A stretch of DNA of 64,000 bases from Flammeovirga agarivorans (GTDB taxonomy: Bacteria; Bacteroidota; Bacteroidia; Cytophagales; Flammeovirgaceae), in contig NZ_JABAIL010000006.1 of NCBI RefSeq assembly GCF_012641475.1, positions 310,001 through 374,000 on the forward strand, read 5' to 3'. Positions 29,237 through 39,248 of the stretch are shown here, in pieces. The notes under the pieces were generated by a model. That model was not told the DNA's origin and ran no database searches. It saw only the letters and a list, made by a program, of their open reading frames with translations. The position numbers and the translations under genes are program-made. The number at the start of each line of letters is the position of its first letter. Positions within the stretch are counted from its first letter, which is position 1.

Positions 29237-32200
29237 ATGAAAAGAATTTTACTCTTTTTATTTACAATCTTACTTCTGATTGTAAATAAAAAAACAGAGG
29301 CAAATGATGGTGCCTTTAAAAAAATAACTAATCAATTCAATCTTTTTTATAGTAATGAATATCAAAATTGTTTTGTCGTAGAGGAAAGCTTTGATACCTC
29401 AAATTTACCTACAAATTGGGTAGAGTATTCTTCTTCTGCTCAGGTCTATACAAACAATGGCTTCTTAGTATTGGACCGAAAAGAAATTGGAGGAAACACG
29501 GTTACTCCAAAAGTATCCTATACCATCGAAGAATTACTAGAAGAGAAGTATTCTATTGAATTCAGTTTTTCCTGCTCAAAAAATTACTTCGTAAACAGAG
29601 TAGATTTTTTAACAGATGAAGGGAAGTATCTCTTTTCCCTTAAAATCGGAAACCTTTCTGAATACAACATCATTTATGATATTGATCTTAGTGGTGAAAG
29701 GCCAACTACTTTTCCAGTTGAAAATAAACTTTTGGCTTCAAATATTGAAAAAGAAACACTTTATCAGGTAACTCTAGAGTTAGATGCAAATAACACACTT
29801 GGAATTTATATCAATGACCAATTAGTCAAAAGTAATATAGCATTACCTCTAATTGATTTAAAAACATTGAAGCAAGTGAATTTTGAGTTTAACTCTGCTT
29901 ATCAGAATAATGGTCTATTCAGAATAGGAGATTTTAGTATTGAAAATAAAACAGAGTATTCGTTACTCAATACATCGATCGCAGAAGCAGAGAGTTTTCT
30001 TGCTTCTGTAACTATTGGAGAAAACCCAGGCGAGTATTACCAAACTGAAGTCTCAAATTTTCAAAAGGTAATTGATGAATGTAAGCTATTGGTATCGAAT
30101 TGTGCTTTACAACTTGAGGTAGACAACCAACTAAAGACATTAAATACGGCGAAAGCGGTTTTTGAGAAGAGTGTAATTCCTGATTTTGGGTTGCCAATAT
30201 CAAAAGATCGAGAATGTATACTTATTCAAGAAGACTTTGAAATAACAGAACTCACATATGAATGGACCAATGACTCAAAAAATAAAGAGCAACTCTATGT
30301 TAGTAATGGACAATTAGTTTTCGATAGAATGGAAATTGATGGAGCCATCAAATCACCCAGAACTACATATTCTTTGGAGAAGTCATTGGAAGATAATTAT
30401 CGTATAGATTTTACAGTTGGAGCTAATCTTAGTGAAATTAATACGAGAATAGACTTTTTATCCTTGAATAATAAGTACCTCCTCAGTTTGAAAGTAGGTA
30501 ATCAATCGAACATTACTTTTGATTATACCAATGATGGAACAAAGCCAACGGTTTTCCCTTCATCAAATAAATTATTACCTACGACTTTTATCAATGACAG
30601 AGAGTATCAAATCACTTTGGTTCAAAAAAGCAATCATCAATTAGATATTTATATTAATGGCCAATTAAGAAAAGAGAATATTGTTTTAGCTGATGACATT
30701 AGTTTGGATAAGATTTACTTCGATTTTAACTACTCAGTTGGAACAGGTGTTTTTACTGTAAATGATTTATCAATAGTAGATTATATTCAACAAGAGGAGT
30801 TTGAAAAAAGGATAATTGTTGCTCAAGCTTTATTAAATCAAACTTCGATTGGAACCAAGCAAGGTCAAATCGTTGCCACAGATTTTACTAGGTTAGAAAC
30901 AGAAGTCAATAAGTCTCTTGAGTTAATAGAAACTCAATGCCCTTCACAGCAAGAAATAACTTTACAGCATCAGAATTTAGAAATTGTAATTTCAGCTTTT
31001 GAAGCCAATATTATTGATGATTCTGGTATTTATGAATGTAACAATCTATATCATGAAACATTCAGTAATGTAGCTGTACCTAATGAGCACCTTAGTGTGA
31101 ATTCTGCAGATCATGTCTATGTAGAAAATGGTCATTTGGTAATGGAAAGAAAAAAAGTAAACAACAGTTACTTAACTCCCGAAGTGACTCAGACAGTTCC
31201 TACTATTAATGGCGATGAGTCGTATAAAGTTGAATTTTCTTTTTCCTCATCAAAGAATTCTGTAGGGAATAAAATTGATTTTATAACCTCCTCAGGTCTT
31301 CATCTTATTAGTTTAGTTTTGGGGAACGTTGCTGAGAAAAATATTTTTTATGCTATCTCAGAAGATGGAAATGAAGTGACAAACTTCCCATCAGATCAGC
31401 AACTATTGGATGAACTCTATGAGAAAAATACCAACTATAAAATTGAATTGTTTTTTTATAGTAATAACACTGTAGACATCAGTATTAATAATTCCATAAG
31501 AGCAGAAGGGATTGCATTGTCTCCTCAAAAAAATGAGCCGCTTCATCAGGTGAAATATTCCTTTTTTAATGCATACAGCAATACCGGTTTTTTCTATTTT
31601 GATGATTTAAAAGTAGCTACAATCACAAATTATAGTAAGTTACAGAAAGAGATATTCAACGGATACTTATTATTAGAAAAAGTATCCATTGGTAATAATT
31701 ATGGAGAATATCCCGAACAGTCTGCGGATGCCTTTAGAGCCTCTCTTGATGCTTCTAATGAATTATTAAGAACATGTATTTCTAGTTTGAATATAGATGC
31801 GGAAGTTGAAAAAACAAAAGTTGCCTACTCCTCATTCTTAAATTCAATACAACTTTATACCCCTGGACAAAATTGTCGGGTATTGGAAGAGTATGACTTT
31901 GTTGATTCTACTTTGCCTTCAAACTGGGTGGATACCAATCCAAATGATTGCATTTATATCCAAGATGAACAATTGGTTTTGGAAAGAAAAGCGTCTTCTG
32001 ACGGAAGTGTTAAAACGCCAAAACTGACCTACACTATTGAAGAACAATTGGGCGATGATTACAGTATCATGTTTGAGTTCAATGCCTCAAAAAATACAAT
32101 GATCAATCGATTAGACTTTTTATCTAATACAGGTGAGTATCTTTTAAGTCTTAAAATTGGTGATAAGAGTAATATTACGTATGCAATTAGTGAAAATGGT

Positions 32201-35200
32201 AATCGACCGACAACTTTTTCAAATGATTCGAAGTTATTAGAGACTAATTTCACAAAGGAAACGAAGTATGGAGTACTTCTTAATTTGAAGCAAGGTAATC
32301 TGCTAGATATAAGTATTAATGGTTATAAAAAATTTGAAAATATACCTCTTTTTACTTCCTATAAAGACTTAGAAAATATAAAGTTTGATTTTAATTCTGC
32401 ATATGAAAATACAGGACTTTTTTATCTAGATTACTTCTATGTATTGAATGGGAATAAACCAAGTATTATAACTGATATTAAAAGCAATATTAATACTACA
32501 GAGCAGTTTATTTCAACAATAGTTGTTGGAGATGAAATAGGTTCATACCCAAAATATGAGGTGGATTATATACAGAATCAACTGTTATTAATGAAATCAA
32601 CTTTATATCAATGTGACGCTTCTATTAGTGAGTTAGATAGTATAAATAATCAACTATTTGTAGACAAAGAACAACTTTTACAAAGTAAGATATATAAAAA
32701 TACAGAGGTGAAACTGTCTATTGATGCAGAAGATATTTTGGCTCATAAAAATCCTTTGTGGTTTGGGGGAAATAATATCTTTAGTGATGCAGGTCAAGGG
32801 ATATGGGACGTAGAAAATAATGAAGCCAACCAAGATGTAATTGAGAGAGCAAAATTTACGGGTGCTTCCCTTTATCGTTTTCCAGGAGGAACCATGGCCA
32901 ACCTTTACCATTGGAAAAATGCAATTGGTCCAGTCGAAGATAGGAAACCCAATTTATATGCTCATAATGATGCAAGACCTGCAGGGAATGAGTTTGGCCC
33001 AGATGAGTTTGGTAAGCTTTTACAAACGACCTTTATTGATAAAGGAGTGATGGTTATTGCTTTCCAATACGAAACACCAGAAGATGTTGCAGACTATGTT
33101 GAATATATGAATGCTGAAGTAGGGGAAAACCCAAATGGTGGAATAGATTGGGCGGCAGTTAGAGCACAAAATGGCAGTTTTGAACCTTATAATATCAAAT
33201 ATTGGGAAATAGGAAACGAAGTATACGGTAATTGGGAATTGAGTGTCTTTAATTATCCCTACGACGGAGATGAAATTAGAGGTGGTGATCGTATTCTTGG
33301 AGGAAAGGCAAAACACTATGTAAGAGGAGGAAGCAAAGCATTCACCAATCAATTGGCTTGTGCTGATACTTCTTGGGTAGCTGATCAGTGTACAACGACA
33401 GGAATGGCTTCACAAAAGCTATATGTAAAATTTGCACCGGTTAAATTATCTGAAACCTTCCGTTTAAGCATTAACGATATCACTTGGAGTAGAGTAGATA
33501 ATTTTGATAATTCGACTGCGTCTGATCTTCATTATACGGTAGACAGTAAAACTGGTGAAATTGTATTTGGTGATGGAATACAAGGAGCAATACCTCCAGT
33601 AGGCTATAACGTAGTTTTAGATTATACCTCAGGAGACCATGCTACTTTTTCAGATTATTATGATGCGATAAAGTCAGTTGACCCATCGGTAACTGTGATT
33701 AGCTGTTTTGAAAAAGAAGACTTCTATAAACTAATGGCAGAGGATAATAAACCTTATGATGGGGTAGCCTATCACTATTACCCAAATAATCATGCTAAAG
33801 ACCTACCGGATAGTGTACAGCACAAACGTAGTATTTGGGAAGGCCTAAATTGGAAAAATAAAATAGCAGCTCACAAGAAGTACCTTACCAAATATAATAA
33901 TCCTACCATCATTCCAGAAAATGTTAAGTTTCATATGACAGAATATGGAGCAAGGAAAACCTATCTTGGTATACCTTTAATTTCAACCTTATTTTATGAT
34001 GTAGTGAATACCTATTCGGATGATTTAGGGTTATCTTTGATTCACTCTTACTTTAAAAATGACAACACTCCAATGGTAGATCCTAGGGGAGAATATACTA
34101 GTGCTAAAGCGATGGCTTATCATCTTTTTACTCATTTACATCAAGATACTTTTGTAAAAGTGAATTATACGGGCGATAGCTACGAGTATAATGGGTTTAC
34201 TATTAATAAGACGTATCCTACAGCAAGTATCAATCAAGATTCTACTGTCTTCTCTTTACTCTTGCCAAATACCACAGATGACGAGAAGTTAAATATACAA
34301 GTAGATATTACCAATTACCCTTTTTATGATAAGGATAGTGTGGTGTTGAAAAAATGGGTGGTTAAAACGGATGATGTATTATTAAGCAATTCGATTGCAG
34401 AACCAGATAATATTCTTCTTGAAAAGGTAGAGAATTTATCTATTGAAGCAGATAGTTCGATTACTTTTGAAGTTGCTCCTGCAACTACTGTTGTGTATCA
34501 ATGGATAGTAAAAGAAAATGATTACGATACCCTGATCACTGTCAAAGATATTGTGATCGACCAAGATACTGTAGTAGGAGATTTTATTATTGAAGATCAA
34601 TTTAACGTCACAGTATCAAATAATGCTACCCTTGAAATTGTGGGTGATTTAACTGTTGATGGAAACTTAACCATTGAGTCAGGAGCTTCATTAATAACTT
34701 ACCAAGGTAATCGAAAAGGGCTGGTTAATATTGAAAGAAAACTTCCTGTTAAAAATAGTGAGTATACTTTATTTGGTTACCCAATAAAAAGTAATCAACG
34801 TATTCAATTTGACTCATTAGGTGAATATGTCTATCAATATAATGAAAGTGGTCAATGGGAATCTGTTTTGTCCAATAGTTCTATGTTAGGAGAAGGATAT
34901 GCTATTTCTGGCAACGATAGTATTACTTTGAGGGGAATACCGAATGATGGTAAAATAGTGGTAGATGTCTCTAATACCAATGATGGATGGAACCTGTTAG
35001 CCAACCCATATCCTTCGGCAATTTCAGTAGATGCTTTTCTAAAACATAATGTGAATTTAGTACAAGCGGTGTATTTGTTATATGATACTTCTAGCAATGG
35101 TAAGATAGAGACTTCTGATTTTATCATTGTCAATGGAGTTGGGATTTTAGCTCAAAATTCAAATGATAACAGTACAAATTACAATCGTCATTTAGGAACT

Positions 35201-35950
35201 ACTCAGGGATTTTTTGTGAAACTCTTTGATATTTCATCAGCTGATATGGTAGAGTTTAAAGAGGAAATGAGAGTTGCTGGCCATAATTCTGAGCAAAGCT
35301 CTTTTAGAGAAAAGCAAAAGCCTTTTACTTCCTTTACACTCGAATTGAGTACTGCAACACAATCAAATAGAACAATGATTGGACTTACAGATGATGCTTC
35401 CTTTGGTATAGACCGTCAATTTGATGCAGAAAGCTTTGGAGAAAAAGATTTTAAGATCACTACTTTGATAGAAGAGAAGGAATATTCTATTCAAGGTATT
35501 CCAAGACATTTTGAAAGTACAGTGTTAAAGCTTTCTATTCAATCAAATCAAGAAGGGAAACATACCATCTCACTTCAACACCTTAATATGCTATCGGATA
35601 TATATCAGTGGATATTGATAGATCAGAAATTGAAATTAGAATATCCGCTAACATCCGAAAATGCGTACACTTTTGATCATGACTTTAAAGACAGTCAAAA
35701 TCGATTTATACTTAGGGTGGAAAATTCATTCGCTGATTTAAATGAGTTGGAGACCATAAAATTAACATCAAGTGGTATTATTGGGCTAAATCCATCTTCT
35801 GCCTACTCTATTAAAATCTATGATGTATTAGGGAATCTATTATACTTTTCTGAATTGAAAAATGTAATCAAAGTCCCTTACAATTTCAGAAAAAACAAGT
35901 TTTATATTATCAATATTAATGATCATCAATTTAAAACGATCTTCCATTAA
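29237..35950 (+). CDS. Multimodular GH51-like hydrolase with four LamG-like/FIVAR-like repeats
   Basis: A 2237-residue secreted protein with a signal peptide. Residues 44-324, 325-598, 599-877 and 878-1153 are four copies of one unit: a LamG-like beta-sandwich (opening Cys, NWV, then Val-Asp-Phe-Leu strands) followed by a helical spacer with the pattern IGxxxGxYP. A TIM-barrel hydrolase follows: RFPGGTMANLYHWKNAIGP, acid/base candidate Glu1328 in YWEIGNEVYG and nucleophile candidate Glu1569 in HMTEYGA. The first motif is typical of GH51 relatives. Between the two catalytic strands an insert carries VFGDGIQGAIPPVGYNV (near 1443), a pattern I know from phage baseplate-type proteins. Further beta modules lead to a C-terminus resembling a type IX sorting domain but ending in TIFH. 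The substrate is probably a galactan fibre; the exact family is uncertain. Confidence 0.8.
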   Translation: MKRILLFLFTILLLIVNKKTEANDGAFKKITNQFNLFYSNEYQNCFVVEESFDTSNLPTNWVEYSSSAQVYTNNGFLVLDRKEIGGNTVTPKVSYTIEELLEEKYSIEFSFSCSKNYFVNRVDFLTDEGKYLFSLKIGNLSEYNIIYDIDLSGERPTTFPVENKLLASNIEKETLYQVTLELDANNTLGIYINDQLVKSNIALPLIDLKTLKQVNFEFNSAYQNNGLFRIGDFSIENKTEYSLLNTSIAEAESFLASVTIGENPGEYYQTEVSNFQKVIDECKLLVSNCALQLEVDNQLKTLNTAKAVFEKSVIPDFGLPISKDRECILIQEDFEITELTYEWTNDSKNKEQLYVSNGQLVFDRMEIDGAIKSPRTTYSLEKSLEDNYRIDFTVGANLSEINTRIDFLSLNNKYLLSLKVGNQSNITFDYTNDGTKPTVFPSSNKLLPTTFINDREYQITLVQKSNHQLDIYINGQLRKENIVLADDISLDKIYFDFNYSVGTGVFTVNDLSIVDYIQQEEFEKRIIVAQALLNQTSIGTKQGQIVATDFTRLETEVNKSLELIETQCPSQQEITLQHQNLEIVISAFEANIIDDSGIYECNNLYHETFSNVAVPNEHLSVNSADHVYVENGHLVMERKKVNNSYLTPEVTQTVPTINGDESYKVEFSFSSSKNSVGNKIDFITSSGLHLISLVLGNVAEKNIFYAISEDGNEVTNFPSDQQLLDELYEKNTNYKIELFFYSNNTVDISINNSIRAEGIALSPQKNEPLHQVKYSFFNAYSNTGFFYFDDLKVATITNYSKLQKEIFNGYLLLEKVSIGNNYGEYPEQSADAFRASLDASNELLRTCISSLNIDAEVEKTKVAYSSFLNSIQLYTPGQNCRVLEEYDFVDSTLPSNWVDTNPNDCIYIQDEQLVLERKASSDGSVKTPKLTYTIEEQLGDDYSIMFEFNASKNTMINRLDFLSNTGEYLLSLKIGDKSNITYAISENGNRPTTFSNDSKLLETNFTKETKYGVLLNLKQGNLLDISINGYKKFENIPLFTSYKDLENIKFDFNSAYENTGLFYLDYFYVLNGNKPSIITDIKSNINTTEQFISTIVVGDEIGSYPKYEVDYIQNQLLLMKSTLYQCDASISELDSINNQLFVDKEQLLQSKIYKNTEVKLSIDAEDILAHKNPLWFGGNNIFSDAGQGIWDVENNEANQDVIERAKFTGASLYRFPGGTMANLYHWKNAIGPVEDRKPNLYAHNDARPAGNEFGPDEFGKLLQTTFIDKGVMVIAFQYETPEDVADYVEYMNAEVGENPNGGIDWAAVRAQNGSFEPYNIKYWEIGNEVYGNWELSVFNYPYDGDEIRGGDRILGGKAKHYVRGGSKAFTNQLACADTSWVADQCTTTGMASQKLYVKFAPVKLSETFRLSINDITWSRVDNFDNSTASDLHYTVDSKTGEIVFGDGIQGAIPPVGYNVVLDYTSGDHATFSDYYDAIKSVDPSVTVISCFEKEDFYKLMAEDNKPYDGVAYHYYPNNHAKDLPDSVQHKRSIWEGLNWKNKIAAHKKYLTKYNNPTIIPENVKFHMTEYGARKTYLGIPLISTLFYDVVNTYSDDLGLSLIHSYFKNDNTPMVDPRGEYTSAKAMAYHLFTHLHQDTFVKVNYTGDSYEYNGFTINKTYPTASINQDSTVFSLLLPNTTDDEKLNIQVDITNYPFYDKDSVVLKKWVVKTDDVLLSNSIAEPDNILLEKVENLSIEADSSITFEVAPATTVVYQWIVKENDYDTLITVKDIVIDQDTVVGDFIIEDQFNVTVSNNATLEIVGDLTVDGNLTIESGASLITYQGNRKGLVNIERKLPVKNSEYTLFGYPIKSNQRIQFDSLGEYVYQYNESGQWESVLSNSSMLGEGYAISGNDSITLRGIPNDGKIVVDVSNTNDGWNLLANPYPSAISVDAFLKHNVNLVQAVYLLYDTSSNGKIETSDFIIVNGVGILAQNSNDNSTNYNRHLGTTQGFFVKLFDISSADMVEFKEEMRVAGHNSEQSSFREKQKPFTSFTLELSTATQSNRTMIGLTDDASFGIDRQFDAESFGEKDFKITTLIEEKEYSIQGIPRHFESTVLKLSIQSNQEGKHTISLQHLNMLSDIYQWILIDQKLKLEYPLTSENAYTFDHDFKDSQNRFILRVENSFADLNELETIKLTSSGIIGLNPSSAYSIKIYDVLGNLLYFSELKNVIKVPYNFRKNKFYIININDHQFKTIFH

Positions 35951-35966
35951 TTAGACATAATAGCTT

Positions 35967-36004
35967 AACAATAAGGTTTGTACTACTACAAACCTTATTG
36001 TTTT
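35967..36004 (+). terminator. Terminator after the GH51-like enzyme
   Basis: AACAATAAGGTTTGTA and TACAAACCTTATTGTT pair perfectly over 16 bases around a four-base loop and run into TTTT. Confidence 0.9.
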
Positions 36005-36185
36005 CTAGTAGCAAATCACCGATTACAATACATTACAGTAAGATGTACACTTATAGATGATTTTACCCCCTTTTAAAAACTAAAAAAGAGCCTCTTTTTC
36101 ATTGTTGAACCTTGATATTTGATGTGTAAATGGAATTAAATGTTCTTTTTACATTTTAGTTTTTTGTACGAACTATCATTTTTTT

Positions 36186-39056
36186 ATGAAACAGATATTA
36201 TTACTTTTTTGCTCATTAATACTGGCTTACACAAGCTTTGCTCAGAGCCCAGTGACCATTACTTACTCCTTCGATAATCGTTTTGATGGACAAACTACAG
36301 GACTTTCTTCTTCCAATATTATCTACCCACAAAGGGCTATTATTGGTGGTACAAAATTGAATAAAATTGGTACTGTTATAGATGATACTGATAGGGTAGT
36401 TGCTCAAACAGTAATCGATAATAACAATGCAACGAATTACAAGACGACCTTTTTTAGGTTTGATATTCATACTGCAAGTGGTGTAAAATTCAAAATCAAT
36501 AAAATAAGCGTTATCCAAAAATCTGAAATAGCTGGAGATCCAAATGCTATTGACGAAGAAGGGAATGGTGATACCTATAGATTTAGAATAGGTACAGCTT
36601 TAAATGGAGCAACACCAGATAATACAGATAGTAACCAATCTTCTGATAATATCTTGTTTTCTGATCAATACACAGAAACAGAGTATATTCCAGGTGAAGG
36701 ATTTAATTATGCTCAGAATAAGGAATCGATCTCAGTGTATTTAACAGGTAGAGGGGAAAGAGTAGGAGGAAACCCAATTCCTGAGGAAGATGGGGGTGGC
36801 GTCTATGAAGATGACAAATTTAATTGGTTTGTAGATCAAGTAGTGATCGAAGGCGAATATGTTCAAGGTTTAAACTTGCCCAACTTTAAAGTGGAGTATG
36901 CCTTTAATCAAAACAACGGTGACAATACAGACCAAATGAAAGCTGTTTCTTCCAATCCTAATAAAATCAATGGAACGGAAGCCTACAGACAAAAAGGTTC
37001 ATCTCAAAATAAAAAAGAAAATACTTTTACTTTAGTTTTGGCGGATAATGATAATAACTTAGGCTATAGCCCAACAAACCGCACAGGGCTTGCTTATTCT
37101 TTAGTGGCAAGTGATGGTTATAAGGCTATGATCCATAATTATCAATATAAAGTAGCTGGTTCAGGTGAATTTGGTTCGTCTAGAGCACACAGAACAGCTG
37201 TTTACAGAGATGCTACTAGAGATGGAGCAGGTATTAAAGTAGACAATAATCATTTTGAATTTGGTACTACTATTTTGGCTGGACTTGGTGTTTGGGGAGA
37301 AAGCGTTAAAGGGATTAACTATGCATCTGTTTTCTTTAAAGATAATTTTGTATTTGATGGAGAACATTCATTTCTAATTTCAGCGAATAGAACAGGAAAT
37401 ATAGACGGGACTTCTCAAAAAGAAAGAATTACTTTCGATCACTTAACGATTAGAGGTACAATAATTCCAACGAATGCTTATTCATTAGTACAAGAATTGC
37501 TAGCTGGTCAGGATTTATTTATCAATGCAGAGGTAGGCGAAGGAAAATACTCACAAGAAGCAATTGATAGGTATATCACAACTCTTCAAGCGGGTGTTGA
37601 TTTTGCCTTTGATGAATCGAAAACTCCAGAAGAATTAGAAAGAAAGCGAGTAGAAATCGAAGCTTTGAATCAGGTATTTGTAAATAATTCGAAGCCAACA
37701 GCAAATGTTGCTTCATATACAACTAACATTAATGAAGATCTCTCTATTACATTGGAAGGGAGTGATTCTTCTGATGATAAAATATCATATATCATAATAG
37801 ATCAATCAGGAAACGGTATTCTATCCGGTGATTTACCTCAGCTGACATATTCACCAAATACTGATTTCGAAGGTGAAGATACATTTACATTTAAAACATT
37901 TGATGGTATTGAATATAGTGATGTCGCAACAATTTCTGTAACTGTTGAAGGACTCCCCAATACGGCCCCAGTAGCGAATACCGGTACAGCAACAGTTACT
38001 TCAGGTGAGACGGTAGAAATTACATTGACAGGCAGTGATACAGACGAAGATATGCTTTCATATATTATAGTAAGTCAACCCGAAAATGGTATATTATCGG
38101 GTGAAGCTCCTAATGTTACATATACTCCTGATGCTGATTTTGTAGGCGAAGATACCTTTACATTTAAAGTAAATGATGGTACAGAAGATAGTGAAACAGT
38201 AACAGTTATAATCACAGTTGAAGCAGCAGCTCCTGTAAATACGGCCCCAGTAGCGAATACCGGTACAATTACAGTTACTTCTGGAGAGACGGTAGATATT
38301 ACTTTAAGTGGCAGCGATGCAGACGAAGATATACTTTCATATATTATAGTAAGTCAACCAGAAAACGGTACATTATCGGGTGAAGCCCCTAATGTTACAT
38401 ATACACCTGATGCTGATTTTGTAGGCGAAGATACTTTTACATTTAAAGTAAATGATGGTACAGAAGATAGTGGCACAGCAACAGTTACAATCACTGTAGA
38501 GGCAGCAGCTCCTGTAAATACCGCCCCAGTAGCGAATGCTGTTACAGCAAAAGTTACTTCAGGAGAAACGGTAGATATTACTTTAAGCGGCAGTGATGCA
38601 GATGAAGATATACTTTCATATATGATCGTAAGTCAACCAGAAAACGGTACATTATCGGGTGAAGCCCCTAATGTTACGTATACACCTGATGCTGATTTTG
38701 TAGGCGAAGACACTTTTACCTTTAAAGTAAATGATGGTACAGAAGATAGTGGAACAGTAACAGTTACGATCACAGTAGAAGCTCCGCAGGTAACAAATAT
38801 TGATGATCATCCTACCCCTTCATTATCACTTAAAACTACTCTTCATAAAGTAATCATTAGTGAGAATGCTCAGGAAAATCAACAAGTATTAATTTTAATT
38901 ATGGACTTAACAGGTAATGTATTATTTGAAGAGACCGTAATTGTTGGAGCGAATTCAACTTTCGAACTTCCATTTAGATTCAAAAAGAACTTATTATACC
39001 TTTTAAGCATTAATGGTTCTAAGGATCGTCTGATGAATAAAGTCCTATTCCATTAA
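36186..39056 (+). CDS. Secreted repeat protein with two beta-sandwich domains, FIVAR-like spacer and Ig-like tandem repeats
   Basis: A 956-residue protein with signal peptide MKQILLLFCSLILAYTSFAQ. Two related beta-rich domains occupy about 22-225 and 235-420 (both contain an ITYSF/VEYAF opening and a closing strand with IEG or IRG), perhaps carbohydrate-binding. A helical spacer follows at about 425-500, of the same type as in the neighbouring enzyme. Then come four Ig-like domains, three of them almost identical 93-residue repeats (GETVDITLSGSDADEDILSY and VGEDTFTFKVNDGTED). The C-terminus resembles a sorting domain and ends in VLFH. There is no catalytic motif that I recognise. It probably binds polysaccharide or the cell surface next to the multimodular enzyme upstream, but its job is unproven. 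Confidence 0.75.
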   Translation: MKQILLLFCSLILAYTSFAQSPVTITYSFDNRFDGQTTGLSSSNIIYPQRAIIGGTKLNKIGTVIDDTDRVVAQTVIDNNNATNYKTTFFRFDIHTASGVKFKINKISVIQKSEIAGDPNAIDEEGNGDTYRFRIGTALNGATPDNTDSNQSSDNILFSDQYTETEYIPGEGFNYAQNKESISVYLTGRGERVGGNPIPEEDGGGVYEDDKFNWFVDQVVIEGEYVQGLNLPNFKVEYAFNQNNGDNTDQMKAVSSNPNKINGTEAYRQKGSSQNKKENTFTLVLADNDNNLGYSPTNRTGLAYSLVASDGYKAMIHNYQYKVAGSGEFGSSRAHRTAVYRDATRDGAGIKVDNNHFEFGTTILAGLGVWGESVKGINYASVFFKDNFVFDGEHSFLISANRTGNIDGTSQKERITFDHLTIRGTIIPTNAYSLVQELLAGQDLFINAEVGEGKYSQEAIDRYITTLQAGVDFAFDESKTPEELERKRVEIEALNQVFVNNSKPTANVASYTTNINEDLSITLEGSDSSDDKISYIIIDQSGNGILSGDLPQLTYSPNTDFEGEDTFTFKTFDGIEYSDVATISVTVEGLPNTAPVANTGTATVTSGETVEITLTGSDTDEDMLSYIIVSQPENGILSGEAPNVTYTPDADFVGEDTFTFKVNDGTEDSETVTVIITVEAAAPVNTAPVANTGTITVTSGETVDITLSGSDADEDILSYIIVSQPENGTLSGEAPNVTYTPDADFVGEDTFTFKVNDGTEDSGTATVTITVEAAAPVNTAPVANAVTAKVTSGETVDITLSGSDADEDILSYMIVSQPENGTLSGEAPNVTYTPDADFVGEDTFTFKVNDGTEDSGTVTVTITVEAPQVTNIDDHPTPSLSLKTTLHKVIISENAQENQQVLILIMDLTGNVLFEETVIVGANSTFELPFRFKKNLLYLLSINGSKDRLMNKVLFH
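37959..38795 (+). repeat. Three tandem 279-bp repeats
   Basis: Units start at 37959, 38238 and 38517, each with AATACSGCCCCAGTAGCGAAT (S = C or G), exactly 279 bases (93 codons) apart. They encode near-identical Ig-like domains; a more diverged fourth unit precedes them. The high DNA identity suggests recent duplication or ongoing recombination. Confidence 0.93.
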
Positions 39057-39114
39057 TAAGAATCTATTGACGATATACTCATTTGTTGTTATATTAATTC
39101 GTGTAAAATCAGTT

Positions 39115-39145
39115 AAAGGCTAGGCATATTTGCTTAGCCTTTTTC
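39115..39145 (+). terminator. Terminator after the repeat protein
   Basis: AAAGGCTAGGCA and TGCTTAGCCTTT pair over 12 bases with one G:U and a four-base loop, then TTC. It lies about 60 bases after the stop codon. Confidence 0.85.
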
Positions 39146-39248
39146 TATTTTGATCGTATATATTTTCTTTGATGTACACATACAAAACATTTAAAATTGT
39201 ATTATTGAAATGTAAAAAAACTGTTTAATAGTAAACATAATAATTGAT

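Noticed and set aside
37959-38795. Possible CRISPR or satellite array
   Set aside because: The units are long, contiguous and in frame with no spacers; they encode Ig-like protein domains.
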